A DNA stretch of 64,000 nt from Apilactobacillus apisilvae (GTDB lineage Bacteria > Bacillota > Bacilli > Lactobacillales > Lactobacillaceae): assembly GCF_023380225.1 (NCBI RefSeq), contig NZ_CP093362.1, positions 1,054,001 through 1,118,000 of the forward strand, written 5' to 3'. Positions 62,662-64,000 of the stretch are shown here, in pieces; position 1 is the first letter of the stretch; every line of letters begins with the position of its first letter. The position numbers were made by a program, and so were the translations under genes. A model generated the notes under the pieces. The model was not told where the DNA came from, searched no databases, and saw only the letters and a program-made list of their open reading frames with translations.

Positions 62662-64000
62662 ATGAAGAAAGCAAAATTATCAGTATTAGCATTAACTGCA
62701 ATGTCAGCATTAGGTTTAGCTGCTTGTGGTAATCAAAATAATAGTTCGGCACCAAAAAATGAAGTTAATATGTCAGAACCAACGAATTTATTAACTTTGG
62801 ATCAATCAAAATTAGTTGATCAAGTTAGTGATGTTACTTTAAACAATTCTAATCAAGGACTACTAGTAATGACGAAAGATAGTAAGGTAGTTCCTGGGGT
62901 TGCCAAGAGTTATCACGTTTCTAAAGATGGAAAAACATATACTTTTAACTTAAGACATTCAAAATGGAGTAATGGAACTGCAGTTACGGCTAAAGACTTT
63001 GTCTATGGATTCCAAAGAAGTGTTAATCCAAAGACAGCAGCTGCTTACCAATACTTATTTGATAATGTACATAATGCTGGGGCAGTCTCAAAAGGAAAAA
63101 TGCCAGTTTCCAGTTTAGGAGTTAAGGCTGAAGGCGATTATAAATTTGTTGTGAATTTAGACAAACCACAAACTTACTTCAAATATGTAGCTACCATGCC
63201 ACCAACCTATCCACAAAGTCAGGCTGAAGTTAACAAATATGGCCAAGGATATGCAACTAATAGTGATAAGCAATTGTACAATGGAGCATTTCAAGTTAAA
63301 GGCTGGAATGGTACTAACGATAATTGGCAATTAGTTAAAAACCCATATTACTGGGATAAAAATAATACTAAATTGTCAAAGATGAACTTTAGTGTTGCCA
63401 AAGATTCACAAACTGCTTTAGATCAATATCAAAGTGGTAAATTAGATGAAATGCAATTAAGTGGAAAAAGCCAAGTATCCAGTTTCAAAGGTAATTCTGA
63501 ATATCATGCTAGAAAAGAAGCCGGAACATTTTATTTAGAAATGAATCAAAAGAAAGTTCCAGCACTAAAAAATGTGAATGTTAGAAAAGCACTATCATTG
63601 GCAATTAATCGTAACGAATTAACTAATAATGTTTTAGGAAATGGTTCGGTTCCTGCAAAAGGATTTGTCGCATCTGATATGGCCAAATATCAAGGTAAAG
63701 ACTTTACCGACGATGGATATGTTTCATCAGCAGTTCAAAATAATTTGAAAGAAGCTAAACAATTATTTGCTAAAGGAATGAAACAAGTTGGCCAAGATAA
63801 ATTAACACTTTCAATTTTATCTGATGATACTTCTGATTCTAAGACCATGACTGAATTTCTACAAAGTGAATTACAAAAATTACCAGGCTTAACAATTAAC
63901 GATGTCAATGTTCCCGCCAAAGTTGCTACTTCAAGAACTGAAAAGGGTGATTTTGACGTAACTGTGGGTGCATGGATTGCTGATTTTCCAGATCCAGTTA
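62662..64000 (+). CDS. oppA: Oligopeptide ABC transporter substrate-binding lipoprotein (partial)
   Basis: The first ~446 residues are in the window. Lipoprotein signal MKKAKLSVLALTAMSALGLA then AC. SBP family 5 features: NNSNQGLLVMTKDSKVVPGV, SYHVSKDGKTYTFNLRHSKW, NGTAVTAKDFVYGFQRSVNP and NVRKALSLAINRNEL. It captures peptides for import. The T-box ties its expression to an uncharged tRNA, probably Ile, which suits peptide scavenging by an auxotroph. 3' end outside the window. Confidence 0.95.
   Translation, partial: MKKAKLSVLALTAMSALGLAACGNQNNSSAPKNEVNMSEPTNLLTLDQSKLVDQVSDVTLNNSNQGLLVMTKDSKVVPGVAKSYHVSKDGKTYTFNLRHSKWSNGTAVTAKDFVYGFQRSVNPKTAAAYQYLFDNVHNAGAVSKGKMPVSSLGVKAEGDYKFVVNLDKPQTYFKYVATMPPTYPQSQAEVNKYGQGYATNSDKQLYNGAFQVKGWNGTNDNWQLVKNPYYWDKNNTKLSKMNFSVAKDSQTALDQYQSGKLDEMQLSGKSQVSSFKGNSEYHARKEAGTFYLEMNQKKVPALKNVNVRKALSLAINRNELTNNVLGNGSVPAKGFVASDMAKYQGKDFTDDGYVSSAVQNNLKEAKQLFAKGMKQVGQDKLTLSILSDDTSDSKTMTEFLQSELQKLPGLTINDVNVPAKVATSRTEKGDFDVTVGAWIADFPDPV

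Noticed and set aside
1..64000. Insertion sequences, prophage, tRNA or rRNA genes
   Set aside because: No transposase, integrase or phage structural motif, no terminal repeats, and no tRNA-like cloverleaf with CCA or rRNA sequence was found on reading both strands.

Overview
The window is an AT-rich chromosomal segment that contains the replication origin of a member of the Lactobacillaceae. Evidence for this is the core gene set (dnaA, dnaN, recF, gyrBA, rpmH-rnpA-yidC-jag-mnmE-mnmG), T-box leaders, PepC/PepQ peptidases, an isoleucine 2-epimerase-like enzyme, and many secreted wall hydrolases. The low GC and lone gap gene recall small-genome heterofermentative genera such as Apilactobacillus or Fructilactobacillus, but the genus is an inference.

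Layout. 1-4605: 3' to 5' along the minus strand lie dnaB (partial), rplI, gdpP, then the rpsF-ssb-rpsR operon with an SD-masking leader. 4655-9072: a secreted-protein island holds two tandem propeller-like paralogs, a C39-like peptidase and a divergent NlpC/P60 hydrolase sharing an 18-bp inverted repeat. 9078-14961: gyrA, gyrB, recF and the S4-domain gene. 14974-40187: a ~25-kb accessory block separates yaaA from dnaN, which are normally neighbours. It carries pepQ, photolyase, a plasmid-type replication module (RepA_N-like initiator, leader terminator, antisense RNA) beside a type I toxin-antitoxin locus, two GH25 lysozymes, an XRE-controlled membrane/secreted operon, a copYB operon, GNATs, two CPBP proteins, VanZ, very short peptide genes, and gap. 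40187-43133: dnaN, a DUE with DnaA-trios, dnaA and a dense DnaA-box array (bipartite oriC); a further DnaA-box group lies beyond dnaN. 43306-49082: rpmH, rnpA, yidC, jag, mnmE, mnmG. 49188-64000: acetyltransferase, aldo/keto reductase, two signal peptidases I, epimerase, two PepC, an amino-acid ABC transporter behind tandem T-boxes, small membrane proteins, and an oligopeptide-binding protein behind a third T-box.

How parts fit. Six parS-like sites flank oriC on both sides, although parA/parB are not in the window. Amino-acid acquisition is RNA-controlled: the first two T-boxes have a likely Arg specifier (CGU) and the third a likely Ile specifier (AUC). Two oxidoreductase genes 31 kb apart share the same 19-bp-spacer MerR-type promoter. 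Two very short genes with a conserved AASLKW core are each driven by an identical promoter with a streptococcal CiaR-like direct repeat. A tandem pair of basic hydrophobic peptides sits just upstream of one of them. I regard these peptide cassettes and the plasmid-like module as the most novel content.

No rRNA, tRNA, transposase, integrase or CRISPR array was seen. All functional calls are from reading the sequence without database searches.
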